Below, in pieces: positions 23,884 to 32,362 of a stretch of DNA of 38,076 bases (within the stretch, counting starts at the first letter, position 1; every line of letters begins with the position of its first letter). The position numbers were made by a program, and so were the translations under genes. Location: contig JANYJS010000006.1 of assembly GCA_025361765.1 (NCBI GenBank), positions 1 through 38,076 of the forward strand. Direction: 5' to 3'. This DNA comes from Bacillota bacterium. Its GTDB lineage: Bacteria > Bacillota > Clostridia > Peptostreptococcales > Anaerovoracaceae. Under the pieces are notes generated by a model. It was not told the origin of the DNA. It did no database searches and was given only the letters and a program-made list of their open reading frames with translations.

Positions 23884-25920
23884 TTGGGCAAGAAACTATA
23901 CATTACTGAAAAACCCTCTGTAGCAAACAGCTTTGCGACGGTGCTCGGCCTTCAAATTACTTCCGCGGACCGCGGAAGAGGTTATGCTGAGACAAGCAGC
24001 GCCATTATTACCTGGTGTTTTGGGCATCTGGTCACTATGGCTTATCCTGAGGTTTATAATGCGGAGTATAAATCATGGCGGGCTGAGCATCTGCCCATTA
24101 TACCAACGGAATACAAATATGTTCTGATAGATAACAACGGGACTGTTAAGCAGTTTGAAACCATAAAAACACTGATGTGCAGGGAAGATGTTGAGATTAT
24201 TTATGCCTGTACGGATAGTGGCCGGGAGGGTGAATATATTTTTAGGCTAGTCTATCATCAGACCGGATCAACCAAACCTGCTAAAAGGGTATGGATTTCA
24301 TCACAGACGGAAGAAGCGGTGAAAAAGGGCATAGATGAAGCAAAACCTATCAGCGAATACGATTCTCTTTCAAAAGCCGCCTATTGCAGGGCAAAGGAAG
24401 ATTGGCTTTTCGGGATGAATTTTAGCAGAATGTACACCTGCCAGTATGGCAAGCAATTATCCACATTTCTGAAGGCAGATAAATCTTCGGTGATTCCCAT
24501 CGGGAGGGTTATGACTTGTGTGTTAGGACTAATTGTAGACAGAGAACTTGAAATCAGGAACTTCGTGCCAAAGATAAACTATGGGATCACTGCTAGTTTT
24601 ATCTCTCGTGACAGCGAGATTTCATATAAGGGCAAATGGCAGCAGAAGAAAACCCCTGATAAGATCACAGCCATTGATAAAATGTCATATGATGATGAAA
24701 AACCTTCAGATGATAAAAATGTCATAGATGATGAAAAACCTTCAGATGATAAAAATGTCATAGATGAAACTGATACGGATGGCGGCATTAGCAAACAGGA
24801 GGCAGAGGATCTCATTAAAAGACTGGAAGGCCATGAGGCTATGGTTAAAAAGGTCGAAGTCAAGGTCAAGAAGGAACAGGCTCCTTTGCTGTTTAATCTG
24901 GCTGAGCTTCAGTCTGAAGCCAACAAGAAATTTAAACTGCCAGTCAATAAAACTTTGGAAATAGCGCAAAGCCTCTATGAGAAGAAGCTCATATCTTATC
25001 CTAGAACTGACAGCAGAGTCCTCTCTACGGATGTGGTGCCGGAACTGCCAAAAGTGCTGAATGGTTTATTTAAAAACCCTGACTTCAAGGAGGCTGTAGT
25101 GCGCATCAAGGAATTTGGAAAGCTAGGCATCAGCAAGAGCACGAAAAGATATGTGGATGACAGCAAAGTCACGGATCATTACGCCATTATACCCACCTAT
25201 ATGACCACGGACCTCTCAAAGCTTGACGGTGATACGGCGAATATTTACAGCTTGATTGTGAAAAGATTTCTCGCGATTTTCTACCCTCCGGCAGAATTCA
25301 ATACGGTTAAAGTGGAGACGGAGATCGATGCAGAATTGTTTGTAACCAACTCGAAGGTCTTGAATTTTGGGGGCTGGAAAGAAATTTACGACACTGCTTC
25401 TATAAAGGTTGATGAGGAGTTGTCTGTTTCACCGATACAGAATCTCATAAAAAAAGAGAAGTGCCAAGTAGCTTTACTTGAACTGGATGAGAAGGAGACA
25501 AAACCACCGCCGAGATTTACTGACGGAGCCCTCATTATTACTATGGAAAAGGCCGGAAGGTATATTGAGAACGAAGAACTGAGGGAACAAATCAAAACCT
25601 GCGGCATTGGCACTTCCGCCACCCGCTCAGGAATCATCAAGAAACTGGTCGACATTGGACATATTAAAATTAATCCCAAAACCCAAATCGTGATGCCGGA
25701 GCTAAAAGGGGAGGCAATCGTTGAACTCGTTAGAAATACAGCAAAAGAACTTCTGAATCCAACCCTAACAGCCAGCTGGGAGAAAGGGCTTTTTATGGTT
25801 GAGAATCATGAGATCTCTGAGGCGGTATTTGAAGAAAAACTAACCGGGTATATTACTAGAACCATTGAGAAGGTCAAAAGAAGTAGCAACGCGAAACACC
25901 TATTTCAACACTTGGGATGA
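23884..25920 (+). CDS. topB: DNA topoisomerase III (type IA)
   Basis: This 678-residue type IA topoisomerase relaxes or decatenates DNA through a transient 5'-phosphotyrosine. The N-terminal TOPRIM domain begins LYITEKPSVANSFA and contains CTDSGREGEYIFRL. The catalytic tyrosine is Tyr372 in LISYPRTDSR. TDGALIITMEKAGRYI and CGIGTSATRSGIIKKL are typical of TopB. The start is TTG at 23884, 5 bases after GGAG, as no ATG gives the full TOPRIM. There is no C-terminal zinc-finger region. An acidic linker at about residues 270-295 is made of a duplicated 12-residue unit (DDEKPSDDKNVI). Its last 21 bases overlap the end of the convergent ribokinase gene. Confidence 0.93.
   Translation: MGKKLYITEKPSVANSFATVLGLQITSADRGRGYAETSSAIITWCFGHLVTMAYPEVYNAEYKSWRAEHLPIIPTEYKYVLIDNNGTVKQFETIKTLMCREDVEIIYACTDSGREGEYIFRLVYHQTGSTKPAKRVWISSQTEEAVKKGIDEAKPISEYDSLSKAAYCRAKEDWLFGMNFSRMYTCQYGKQLSTFLKADKSSVIPIGRVMTCVLGLIVDRELEIRNFVPKINYGITASFISRDSEISYKGKWQQKKTPDKITAIDKMSYDDEKPSDDKNVIDDEKPSDDKNVIDETDTDGGISKQEAEDLIKRLEGHEAMVKKVEVKVKKEQAPLLFNLAELQSEANKKFKLPVNKTLEIAQSLYEKKLISYPRTDSRVLSTDVVPELPKVLNGLFKNPDFKEAVVRIKEFGKLGISKSTKRYVDDSKVTDHYAIIPTYMTTDLSKLDGDTANIYSLIVKRFLAIFYPPAEFNTVKVETEIDAELFVTNSKVLNFGGWKEIYDTASIKVDEELSVSPIQNLIKKEKCQVALLELDEKETKPPPRFTDGALIITMEKAGRYIENEELREQIKTCGIGTSATRSGIIKKLVDIGHIKINPKTQIVMPELKGEAIVELVRNTAKELLNPTLTASWEKGLFMVENHEISEAVFEEKLTGYITRTIEKVKRSSNAKHLFQHLG
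24691..24762 (+). repeat. Perfect 36-bp in-frame tandem duplication in topB
   Basis: Two identical 36-base units, beginning GATGATGAAAAACCTTC, occupy 24691-24726 and 24727-24762, followed by a partial GATGAAAC. Each encodes DDEKPSDDKNVI. The insertion lies in an acidic loop between conserved regions. Confidence 0.93.
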
Positions 25921-26829
25921 ACGCCAGTTGTCGAAATCATCAACTTCATATTTAAAAGGTAAAGAAGTTTGGGCGCCTTCTTTCGTTACGGTCATGGCAC
26001 CAACTTTCAAGGCAAATTCAATGGCAGAAGCCATATCTTTCCCGGCATCTAAATAAACGGCTAGGGCAGCGTTAAAGCTATCTCCAGCGGCAGTTGTATC
26101 TATAGCTTTGACTTTATAGGCATTATAATGTTTAGCACCATTCTGATTAATATGCATGCACCCATTCTGCCCCAGGGTAACCACAAGTTCCCCCACCCCT
26201 TTTTGGATCAAGGAATTTCCAGCGCTTTCTATATCTGCAAGTGTTTTGGTTTTTTGCCCTGAAAGAAATTCGAGTTCTGTTTCATTGGGTGTCAGAATAT
26301 CTATGGCGCGAAGGATTTCTTCATCAAGCTCTGCTGCCGGCGCGGGATTTAATATCGTCTTGATTCCGGCGGACTTTGCGATATTTAGCGATGCTCTGAC
26401 GGTATCCAAAGGGATCTCCAGCTGAAGCAAGAGAATCGTTGAAGCCGATATGTCTGATCTGTGTGCTTCAATATCCTGCGCTGTCAATTCATAATTGGCT
26501 CCTGGAGCCACAGTGATCGCGTTGTCCCCAGAGGCTTCAACAATGATAGCAGCAACCCCTGTGGCTGCCGTTGTTTTGACTAAAATGGCATCTGCATCCA
26601 CGCCATCCGCTTTGAGGGAATTCTTAAGAATAGCGCCCATGGCATCATCGCCAACACAACCAATTAAATGAACATCAGCGCCAAGTTTGGCGGCGGCATC
26701 AGCCTGATTTCCGCCCTTTCCCCCTGGAATCTGCTTAAAGCTTTTGCCCAAAACCGTCTCTCCCGGGCGAGGGATTTTCGCTGTATTGATGACTAGGTCC
26801 ATATTCAAACTGCCAATTACAGTAATCAT
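25900..26829 (-). CDS. rbsK: Ribokinase (PfkB family)
   Basis: This 309-residue sugar kinase phosphorylates ribose to ribose 5-phosphate. It has ITVIGSLNMDLV at the N-terminus, the substrate motif GGKGGNQADAAAKLGA, ILNPAPA, LTPNETELEFLSG, and the C-terminal anion-hole/base motif DTTAAGDSFNAA with the catalytic Asp. These fit ribokinase better than fructokinase. I chose the ATG at 26829 behind AGGAGG; a longer frame reaches 26892. No ribose transporter, rbsD or LacI regulator is beside it, so ribose may come from nucleosides. Its 3' end overlaps topB tail to tail by 21 bases. Confidence 0.9.
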   Translation of the reverse strand: MITVIGSLNMDLVINTAKIPRPGETVLGKSFKQIPGGKGGNQADAAAKLGADVHLIGCVGDDAMGAILKNSLKADGVDADAILVKTTAATGVAAIIVEASGDNAITVAPGANYELTAQDIEAHRSDISASTILLLQLEIPLDTVRASLNIAKSAGIKTILNPAPAAELDEEILRAIDILTPNETELEFLSGQKTKTLADIESAGNSLIQKGVGELVVTLGQNGCMHINQNGAKHYNAYKVKAIDTTAAGDSFNAALAVYLDAGKDMASAIEFALKVGAMTVTKEGAQTSLPFKYEVDDFDNWRSSQVLK

Positions 26830-26902
26830 AGAAATCCTCCTGACAAACTGATGGGATGTGAGATTTTTTAATTGTATGCCATTATTGGTCATATTTCAAG
26901 GC

Positions 26903-26976
26903 AAACTTCACTATGCAATTAGAAGATCCTTCACAATTCAATAAAAGAAACTGCGCTATGCAAACAAAAGATCTTT
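26903..26976. repeat. Imperfect 45-bp-period repeat upstream of rbsK
   Basis: Two related segments of about 29 bases start at 26903 and 26948. They share AAACT, CTATGCAA and AAGATC in the same positions. They lie in the 230-base gap between the divergent ribokinase and diguanylate cyclase genes and could be decayed duplications or paired operator sites. Confidence 0.4.
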
Positions 26977-27059
26977 ATGAAGAATATAAAATGCCCATGC
27001 AAAAGCCAGTATAAGTATGCTAAAATGTAGGCATCTCAAGAAATGGAGGCAGGAATAGT

Positions 27060-28196
27060 ATGAGCTTAATAAACAACTTGGTTTTAAATGCGTATTCTAT
27101 TGCAATATTATTGATGATTTATTTGCAGACCAAAAGGCATGCCGGAGAAAATTTTCTACAGCATAAGCTTTTTGCAAGGATGCTTCAGATTACTGCTCTA
27201 ATGCTATTAATTGACAGTTTTAGCAGATTTGATGGAAATCCGGGCACCGCTTATGTGATCCTGAATCATTCGGGCAATTTTTTGATCTATTTGCTGAATC
27301 CTGTTTTGCCATCCTTATGGTTATTATATGCACAGTTTCAAATCTTTCATGAAGAAGAGAAAGCCCAAAGCTGGATTAAGCCACTGATCTTTCTCAACGC
27401 CATCAATGCTGTTATGCTGATTTTATCTCAATTCTTTGGCTGGTTCTATTATATTGATACCGACAACGTCTACCATAGAGGTCCACTTTTTGGGGTAACC
27501 GTTGCTATTACTTTTGGTCTAATGGTGGCTGCCTTTATTATGATTATTGCAAATCGCAAAAAAATTGATAATAAGTACTATTTCTCCCTATTATTTTTTG
27601 CAATTCCTCCATTCATTTGTGTTGTTCTTCAAGCCGCTTTCTATGGGATATCCTTAGTTCTGAATGGCGTGACTCTGTCACTATTAGTTGTGTTTTTTAA
27701 CATTCAAAACCATAGCATGCATACGGACCATCTTACCGGCGTCAACAATCGAAAACGACTGGAAACTTATATGGAGGAAAAAATCAGCATGAGTACCGAA
27801 GACAAGACGTTTTCCGCAATCCTCATCGATATTGATAACTTCAAACATATTAACGATACCTTTGGCCATGATGTGGGGGATGATGCTCTTGAAACTGCGG
27901 TTAAACTCATCAGAAGCTGCGTAAGATCAGTAGACTTCATTGCACGAAGCGGCGGCGATGAATTTTATGTCATTCTAGACGCCTCAAATAAAAACGATTT
28001 AGAAACCACCGTAACTCGGATTAACTCTTTTGTTGATTACTATAATAAAGCAGGGTTAAAACCCTATAAGCTAGGCTTTAGCATGGGTTATGCGGTTTAT
28101 GACTTCCATTCGCACATGAAAATGGAAGCTTTCCAAAAACAGGTCGATGTTTCAATGTATGAAGACAAGAGGGCAAATAAAGTGGGTGACGCATGA
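27060..28196 (+). CDS. Membrane-bound diguanylate cyclase (GGDEF)
   Basis: This 378-residue protein makes the second messenger c-di-GMP. The N-terminal about 215 residues form six hydrophobic segments, a sensor-like membrane region with no named domain. The GGDEF domain covers about 220-375: DHLTGVNNRKRLE, ILIDIDNFKHINDTFGHDVGDDAL and the active-site GGDEF at 298-302. The inhibitory I-site RxxD (Arg289-Asp292) is intact, five residues before GGDEF, so product feedback is expected. Start ATG behind GGAGGC. It overlaps the next gene by four bases (ATGA), so a U32 protein and an aminotransferase are probably translated from the same message. Confidence 0.93.
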   Translation: MSLINNLVLNAYSIAILLMIYLQTKRHAGENFLQHKLFARMLQITALMLLIDSFSRFDGNPGTAYVILNHSGNFLIYLLNPVLPSLWLLYAQFQIFHEEEKAQSWIKPLIFLNAINAVMLILSQFFGWFYYIDTDNVYHRGPLFGVTVAITFGLMVAAFIMIIANRKKIDNKYYFSLLFFAIPPFICVVLQAAFYGISLVLNGVTLSLLVVFFNIQNHSMHTDHLTGVNNRKRLETYMEEKISMSTEDKTFSAILIDIDNFKHINDTFGHDVGDDALETAVKLIRSCVRSVDFIARSGGDEFYVILDASNKNDLETTVTRINSFVDYYNKAGLKPYKLGFSMGYAVYDFHSHMKMEAFQKQVDVSMYEDKRANKVGDA

Positions 28197-30298
28197 GGAC
28201 TTTTAACCATAAAATTTTGGAGTTATTGGCGCCTGCCGGTAACTTCTCCATTTTTGAAAGCGTTCTTCGGACAAATTGCGACGCCATCTATTTCGGCGGA
28301 CAGAGCCTCAATATGAGACTCATCAGAAAAGGGTTCAATTTCTCTGACGCAGAACTTTCCGAGGCTGTCAAACTCGCCCATGAACATGACAAGAAGGCTT
28401 ACATCACCGTCAACAATCTGGTGGGTTACGAAGAAATCAGTTCAGCCGAAAGGTTTTTGGAAAGCCTCTCCAAGATTAAGCCGGACGCTATTATTATACA
28501 GGATTTTGCCATTCTAGAGCTGATCAAAAAGCATCAACTTCCTTTGGACATTCATGCCTCTGTTATGATGAACGTGCATAATGTGCCTATGGTCATGGCT
28601 TTAAAAAAGCATGGCGTGAGCAGAGTGGTTTTATCCAGGGAAGCGACATTAGACGATGTGCGCTGGATCAAAGAGAAGACGGGTATGGAGATTGAGTATT
28701 TTACCCATGGAGACATGTGTATTGCGCATGGGGGGCAGTGCTATTATTCGTCACTGCTATTTGGCATGAGCAGCAACAGAGGAAAATGTCTAAAGCCTTG
28801 CCGGTGGTGGTTTTCGAAGTCTCAAAACGACGATGTCAAATCCTACTCCTTGGCGGTTAAGGATCTTTCCTTATATCACTATTTACCAGAAATGATTCAT
28901 GCCGGCGTCACTTCCTTTAAGTTAGAAGGACGAATGCGGGAAAAAGACTTTATTATAAAACTGACCAATCAATACGGAGATGCCTTGGACCGATTCATTG
29001 AGGATCCGGCAGGCTACGACCGCGATAAGGACTACAATGAGATTTATAAGTCAAGAAAAAGGGATCTTTCTACAGCCTATGCCTTCGGCAAACCTGGAAT
29101 CAGGAATATCAACACCCGATTTGAAGGAACAGGCAAGTTTTACTCAACCGGCAAAATGTTCAGCACGCCAACTCTGGAAAAGAGCATTGACCAAGAGCAG
29201 ACGGATGATCTGCGCAGTAGGCTTTCGCCTGGTGGCAGCACGCCTCAACAAGATGGCAGTGTGCCTTCGTCAGCAGGCAGCATGCTAGCTGAAACCAGCG
29301 GTCTGTCTTCTCCAAAAGGCCCCAATCTCGAGGCAAAAGACGGACCAATCACGTTATCCGTGCGGGTCAATACAGAACAGCAGGCAAAAGCTGCTATAGG
29401 AGCTGGGATTGATCGCCTGTATCTTTCGGCAGACGTTTATCAGCCAGAACTGCCTTTTACCATAAAACAAGTCATAGCTATAAAAAACCTTATAGAGGCT
29501 AAAAGTCCGTTAAAGACAGAGCTTTATGTTGCTACGCCAAGAATGATGAACGAATGCCAATTCGAAATTTATACAGAATGGCTTAAAAAAATCAGGCCTT
29601 TTATCGATGGCATCCTTGTTGGAAATCTGGGCGCGATTGAAGCATTTAAACCCCTTGGCATCAAAATGGCAGGCGACTACAGCTTGAATGTTTTTAATAG
29701 TCTCTCAGCGCAGTTTTATCTTAAGGAAGGCTTGGATCAAGTCACTGCATCTCTCGAACTTAATGCTGAGGGACTTAGATCGCTGTGCGAGGGACTAAGA
29801 ACACCCAGCGCGGAACTGAAAACAGGCGAAGTTGCCTCCGGAAATCTGGAGGTCGTTGCCTATGGCCGCCTTACAGCCATGTATTTTGAGCATGATTTTC
29901 ATGAAGCATTAAGTTCTGAAGGGGAAAATCCTCTAAAACTGTATAATGAAGCGGGGTGCTTTGATATTTTTAAGGACCAGCATGGCAGGACGCATATGTT
30001 GACCACCCATAGACTTAATCTGCTGCCACTTCTTCACGAATTGACATCTTTGGGAGTTAATATGCTGCGTATTGAAGGTCTATCGGAAACGCCAGAGGCA
30101 TTGAGTGAGCTTATAAAAATAGCAAATGACCTTCGCTTTGGAAATTTGAGTCAACAAGACATTCTTGGCTGGATCCATCACTCAGAAAGCAGTAGCCACT
30201 TTGATCACATAGCGCGCCTTGACTGCTTTGAGAACCCAGAAAGTCTTGGCTTGTCTAGATATACCTATGGGGCGCTGCCCTTCAAGATGGGGGAGTGA
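28193..30298 (+). CDS. Peptidase U32 family protein (TrhP/RlhA-like)
   Basis: This 701-residue protein belongs to the U32 'collagenase-like' family, whose better studied members (TrhP, RlhA) are now linked to hydroxylation of tRNA or rRNA. The N-terminal U32 core shows LELLAPAGNFSIFESVL, DAIYFGGQSLNMR and the signature EYFTHGDMCIAHGGQCYYSS with LFGMSSNRGKCLKPCRW. The C-terminal half has a second, more divergent domain (about 380-680). Between them is a low-complexity linker, roughly residues 325-380, rich in Ser, Gly, Pro and Gln. The start overlaps the GGDEF stop as ATGA. An aminotransferase gene follows. The linker is probably species-specific. Confidence 0.9.
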   Translation: MRTFNHKILELLAPAGNFSIFESVLRTNCDAIYFGGQSLNMRLIRKGFNFSDAELSEAVKLAHEHDKKAYITVNNLVGYEEISSAERFLESLSKIKPDAIIIQDFAILELIKKHQLPLDIHASVMMNVHNVPMVMALKKHGVSRVVLSREATLDDVRWIKEKTGMEIEYFTHGDMCIAHGGQCYYSSLLFGMSSNRGKCLKPCRWWFSKSQNDDVKSYSLAVKDLSLYHYLPEMIHAGVTSFKLEGRMREKDFIIKLTNQYGDALDRFIEDPAGYDRDKDYNEIYKSRKRDLSTAYAFGKPGIRNINTRFEGTGKFYSTGKMFSTPTLEKSIDQEQTDDLRSRLSPGGSTPQQDGSVPSSAGSMLAETSGLSSPKGPNLEAKDGPITLSVRVNTEQQAKAAIGAGIDRLYLSADVYQPELPFTIKQVIAIKNLIEAKSPLKTELYVATPRMMNECQFEIYTEWLKKIRPFIDGILVGNLGAIEAFKPLGIKMAGDYSLNVFNSLSAQFYLKEGLDQVTASLELNAEGLRSLCEGLRTPSAELKTGEVASGNLEVVAYGRLTAMYFEHDFHEALSSEGENPLKLYNEAGCFDIFKDQHGRTHMLTTHRLNLLPLLHELTSLGVNMLRIEGLSETPEALSELIKIANDLRFGNLSQQDILGWIHHSESSSHFDHIARLDCFENPESLGLSRYTYGALPFKMGE

Positions 30299-30303
30299 AA
30301 TCA

Positions 30304-31557
30304 ATGCTGACATCAGAAGCGATTATTCAAAAGAAGAAGGACTTTTTTTTCCCAAACGCCATGCATTTTTATAAAAACCCGCCTCATATTGTCAGAGGTG
30401 AGGGTAAAAACCTCTATGATGATCAGGGAAAATGCTATTTGGATTTTTTTGCCGGCGTATCTGTAGTCAACTGTGGGCACTGCAATCCATTCATAAATGA
30501 GCGTGTGGCAAACCAGCTTTCCACGCTACAGCACACATCAATTATTTATCTGACAGAACCTATGGTGCTCCTAGCTGAGAAGCTTGCAGCTGTTCTGCCA
30601 GGCGATATGCAGCAGACGTTTTTCTGCTGCAGCGGAACTGAAGCCAATGAAGGCGCCTTGCTTCTGGCCAGACTCTATACCGGGAGAAAAGGGTTTTTAG
30701 CTTTCGAAGGTGGGCTCCATGGTAGGTCTGCCTTCACGATGAGCGTCACTGGCATTCCTATGTGGCGAATTGATCCTTTCCCAGACAAAGATGTTCATTT
30801 TGCGAAGGGATTCTTATCTCATAATGGACAGCGGCATAGAACTGCTGATGAATCTTTGGATAGTGTCAAAGCAATTCTAAAAGAACATGGACAGGAAATT
30901 GCGGCATGCATCATAGAGCCTATTCAAGGCAATGGCGGAATCAATATCCCACCTCTGGATTTTTTAGGGAAACTCAAAGCCGTGTTAGACGACTATGGTG
31001 TTTTGCTGATAGCTGATGAGGTGCAGACAGGATTTGCAAGAACGGGAAAGATGTTTGCCATTGAACACTTTGATGTGGTACCGGACATTATGACTATGGC
31101 TAAAGCCCTGGGAAATGGTCTCCCCATAGGAGCTTTCTCTGCCAGACCTCATATTGCCAAGGCTTTTGACAAGCCGTCAGCATCGACTCTGGGCGGAAAC
31201 CCTGTATCGGCAACTGCTGGAATCGCTGTCTTAGAGTATATCGATACCCATGATCTTTGTCAGAAGTCGGAACGCTTGGGTAGTTATTTTTTAAACCAAC
31301 TGATCTCGCTCAAAGAAAAATACGCCATGATTCAGGATGTGAGGGGACTAGGCTTGATGCTGGGCATGGAGATGGAAAATGCCGAACAGGTGGATGTGGT
31401 ACTGGAAGAGATGAAAGACCGAGGATTCATAATAGGAAAAAACGGCATAAAGCGCAATGTGATTGCTTTTCAGCCGCCGCTGATTATTTCAGAAGAAGAT
31501 ATTGATGCCCTATGCGAAAATTTAGATCAAGCTCTTAACAATAAGGCTATATTCTAG
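30304..31557 (+). CDS. Class III PLP-dependent aminotransferase
   Basis: This 417-residue aminotransferase belongs to the acetylornithine/GABA/alanine-glyoxylate group. It has YLDFFAGVSVVNCGHCNP, CSGTEANEGALLLAR, GGLHGRSAFTMSVTG, IIEPIQGNGGI, IADEVQTGFARTGKMFA and the PLP lysine in MAKALGNGLPIG (Lys267). I chose the ATG at 30304, about 9 bases after GGGGGAG; a GTG at 30295 would overlap that site. It overlaps or abuts the U32 gene's end and so joins the GGDEF-U32 run. The donor and acceptor cannot be told from sequence; an alanine-glyoxylate/omega-amino acid type is most likely. Confidence 0.9.
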   Translation: MLTSEAIIQKKKDFFFPNAMHFYKNPPHIVRGEGKNLYDDQGKCYLDFFAGVSVVNCGHCNPFINERVANQLSTLQHTSIIYLTEPMVLLAEKLAAVLPGDMQQTFFCCSGTEANEGALLLARLYTGRKGFLAFEGGLHGRSAFTMSVTGIPMWRIDPFPDKDVHFAKGFLSHNGQRHRTADESLDSVKAILKEHGQEIAACIIEPIQGNGGINIPPLDFLGKLKAVLDDYGVLLIADEVQTGFARTGKMFAIEHFDVVPDIMTMAKALGNGLPIGAFSARPHIAKAFDKPSASTLGGNPVSATAGIAVLEYIDTHDLCQKSERLGSYFLNQLISLKEKYAMIQDVRGLGLMLGMEMENAEQVDVVLEEMKDRGFIIGKNGIKRNVIAFQPPLIISEEDIDALCENLDQALNNKAIF

Positions 31558-31593
31558 TTTCAACATTTGACTAATATACACGCTTCATTTTGC

Positions 31594-31623
31594 TTATCTA
31601 AGGCTTTCATATGCCTTAGATAA
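31594..31623. terminator. Hairpin between convergent aminotransferase and ABC permease genes
   Basis: TTATCTAAGGC (31594-31604) pairs perfectly with GCCTTAGATAA (31613-31623) over an 8-base loop. The permease stop codon lies inside the right arm. T-runs are short on both sides, so termination strength is uncertain. Confidence 0.65.
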
Positions 31624-32362
31624 TTTGGGTGTTTGACTGTCGCCATTTACAAATCCGGGCTTCAAGAAAATCTAAGAGACCGAACAAGGCGGCCCCCATA
31701 AAACTGATGGCAACGATGCCGGAAAACATACCCGTATAATCAAGTCTCAGCCAGGAATCCATAATATAATAACCGATACCATATTGGGTGGCAAAATTTT
31801 CAGCAAAAAACAATACAGAGATGCTGGTGCCGACGCTGATGCGCAGCGACGTAAAAAGTCCAGGCAAAACAGCCGGTATGATGACATGCTGATAAGCCTG
31901 CCATTTTGAGGCTCCTAAGGATTTGATGGCTAGAAAATAGGACGGATGAATGGCCTTTACGCTATCGCGAATGGATAAGGCAATTTGGAAAAACAGAATT
32001 AATGAGACAAGGGCAATTTTCGACACATCACCTAGCCCTAAAAACAGCATGAGCAGAGGCAAGAATGCTATTTTGGGAATAGGGTATAGCGTATAAAGCA
32101 AAGGCGAAAGCCAGGCATCCACTGATTTACTTCGTGCTGTCAGCATGCCGACGGCGCTGCCTAAAACAGCAGTAATGATGATGGCGATAAAAATTCTATA
32201 TAAACTGGCCATGAGGTGCAGCGCAATAAGACCTAAATGGCTCATCAAATAAATCAGAGTTTGATAGGGTGAGGGCATAAAGCTCTGATCAATCCATAGA
32301 TTGGCTAAGGTCCAAACAACGAGAATAATAAGACAACTATATAGAAAAGGATACTTTCTCAC
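31616..32362 (-). CDS. ABC transporter permease (SsuC/TauC/NitT-type)
   Basis: This 248-residue inner-membrane permease has about six helices. Its cytoplasmic coupling (EAA-type) loop reads SLGASKWQAYQHVIIPAVLPG, typical of the nitrate/sulfonate/taurine-type family. It starts at GTG (32362-32360), 8 bases after an AGGAGG-like site, and overlaps the ATPase gene by 26 bases. It is the last gene of the ubiD-ubiA-ubiX-ATPase-permease operon. Its substrate is probably fixed by the lipoprotein encoded divergently at 36574. Confidence 0.9.
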   Translation of the reverse strand: MRKYPFLYSCLIILVVWTLANLWIDQSFMPSPYQTLIYLMSHLGLIALHLMASLYRIFIAIIITAVLGSAVGMLTARSKSVDAWLSPLLYTLYPIPKIAFLPLLMLFLGLGDVSKIALVSLILFFQIALSIRDSVKAIHPSYFLAIKSLGASKWQAYQHVIIPAVLPGLFTSLRISVGTSISVLFFAENFATQYGIGYYIMDSWLRLDYTGMFSGIVAISFMGAALFGLLDFLEARICKWRQSNTQII

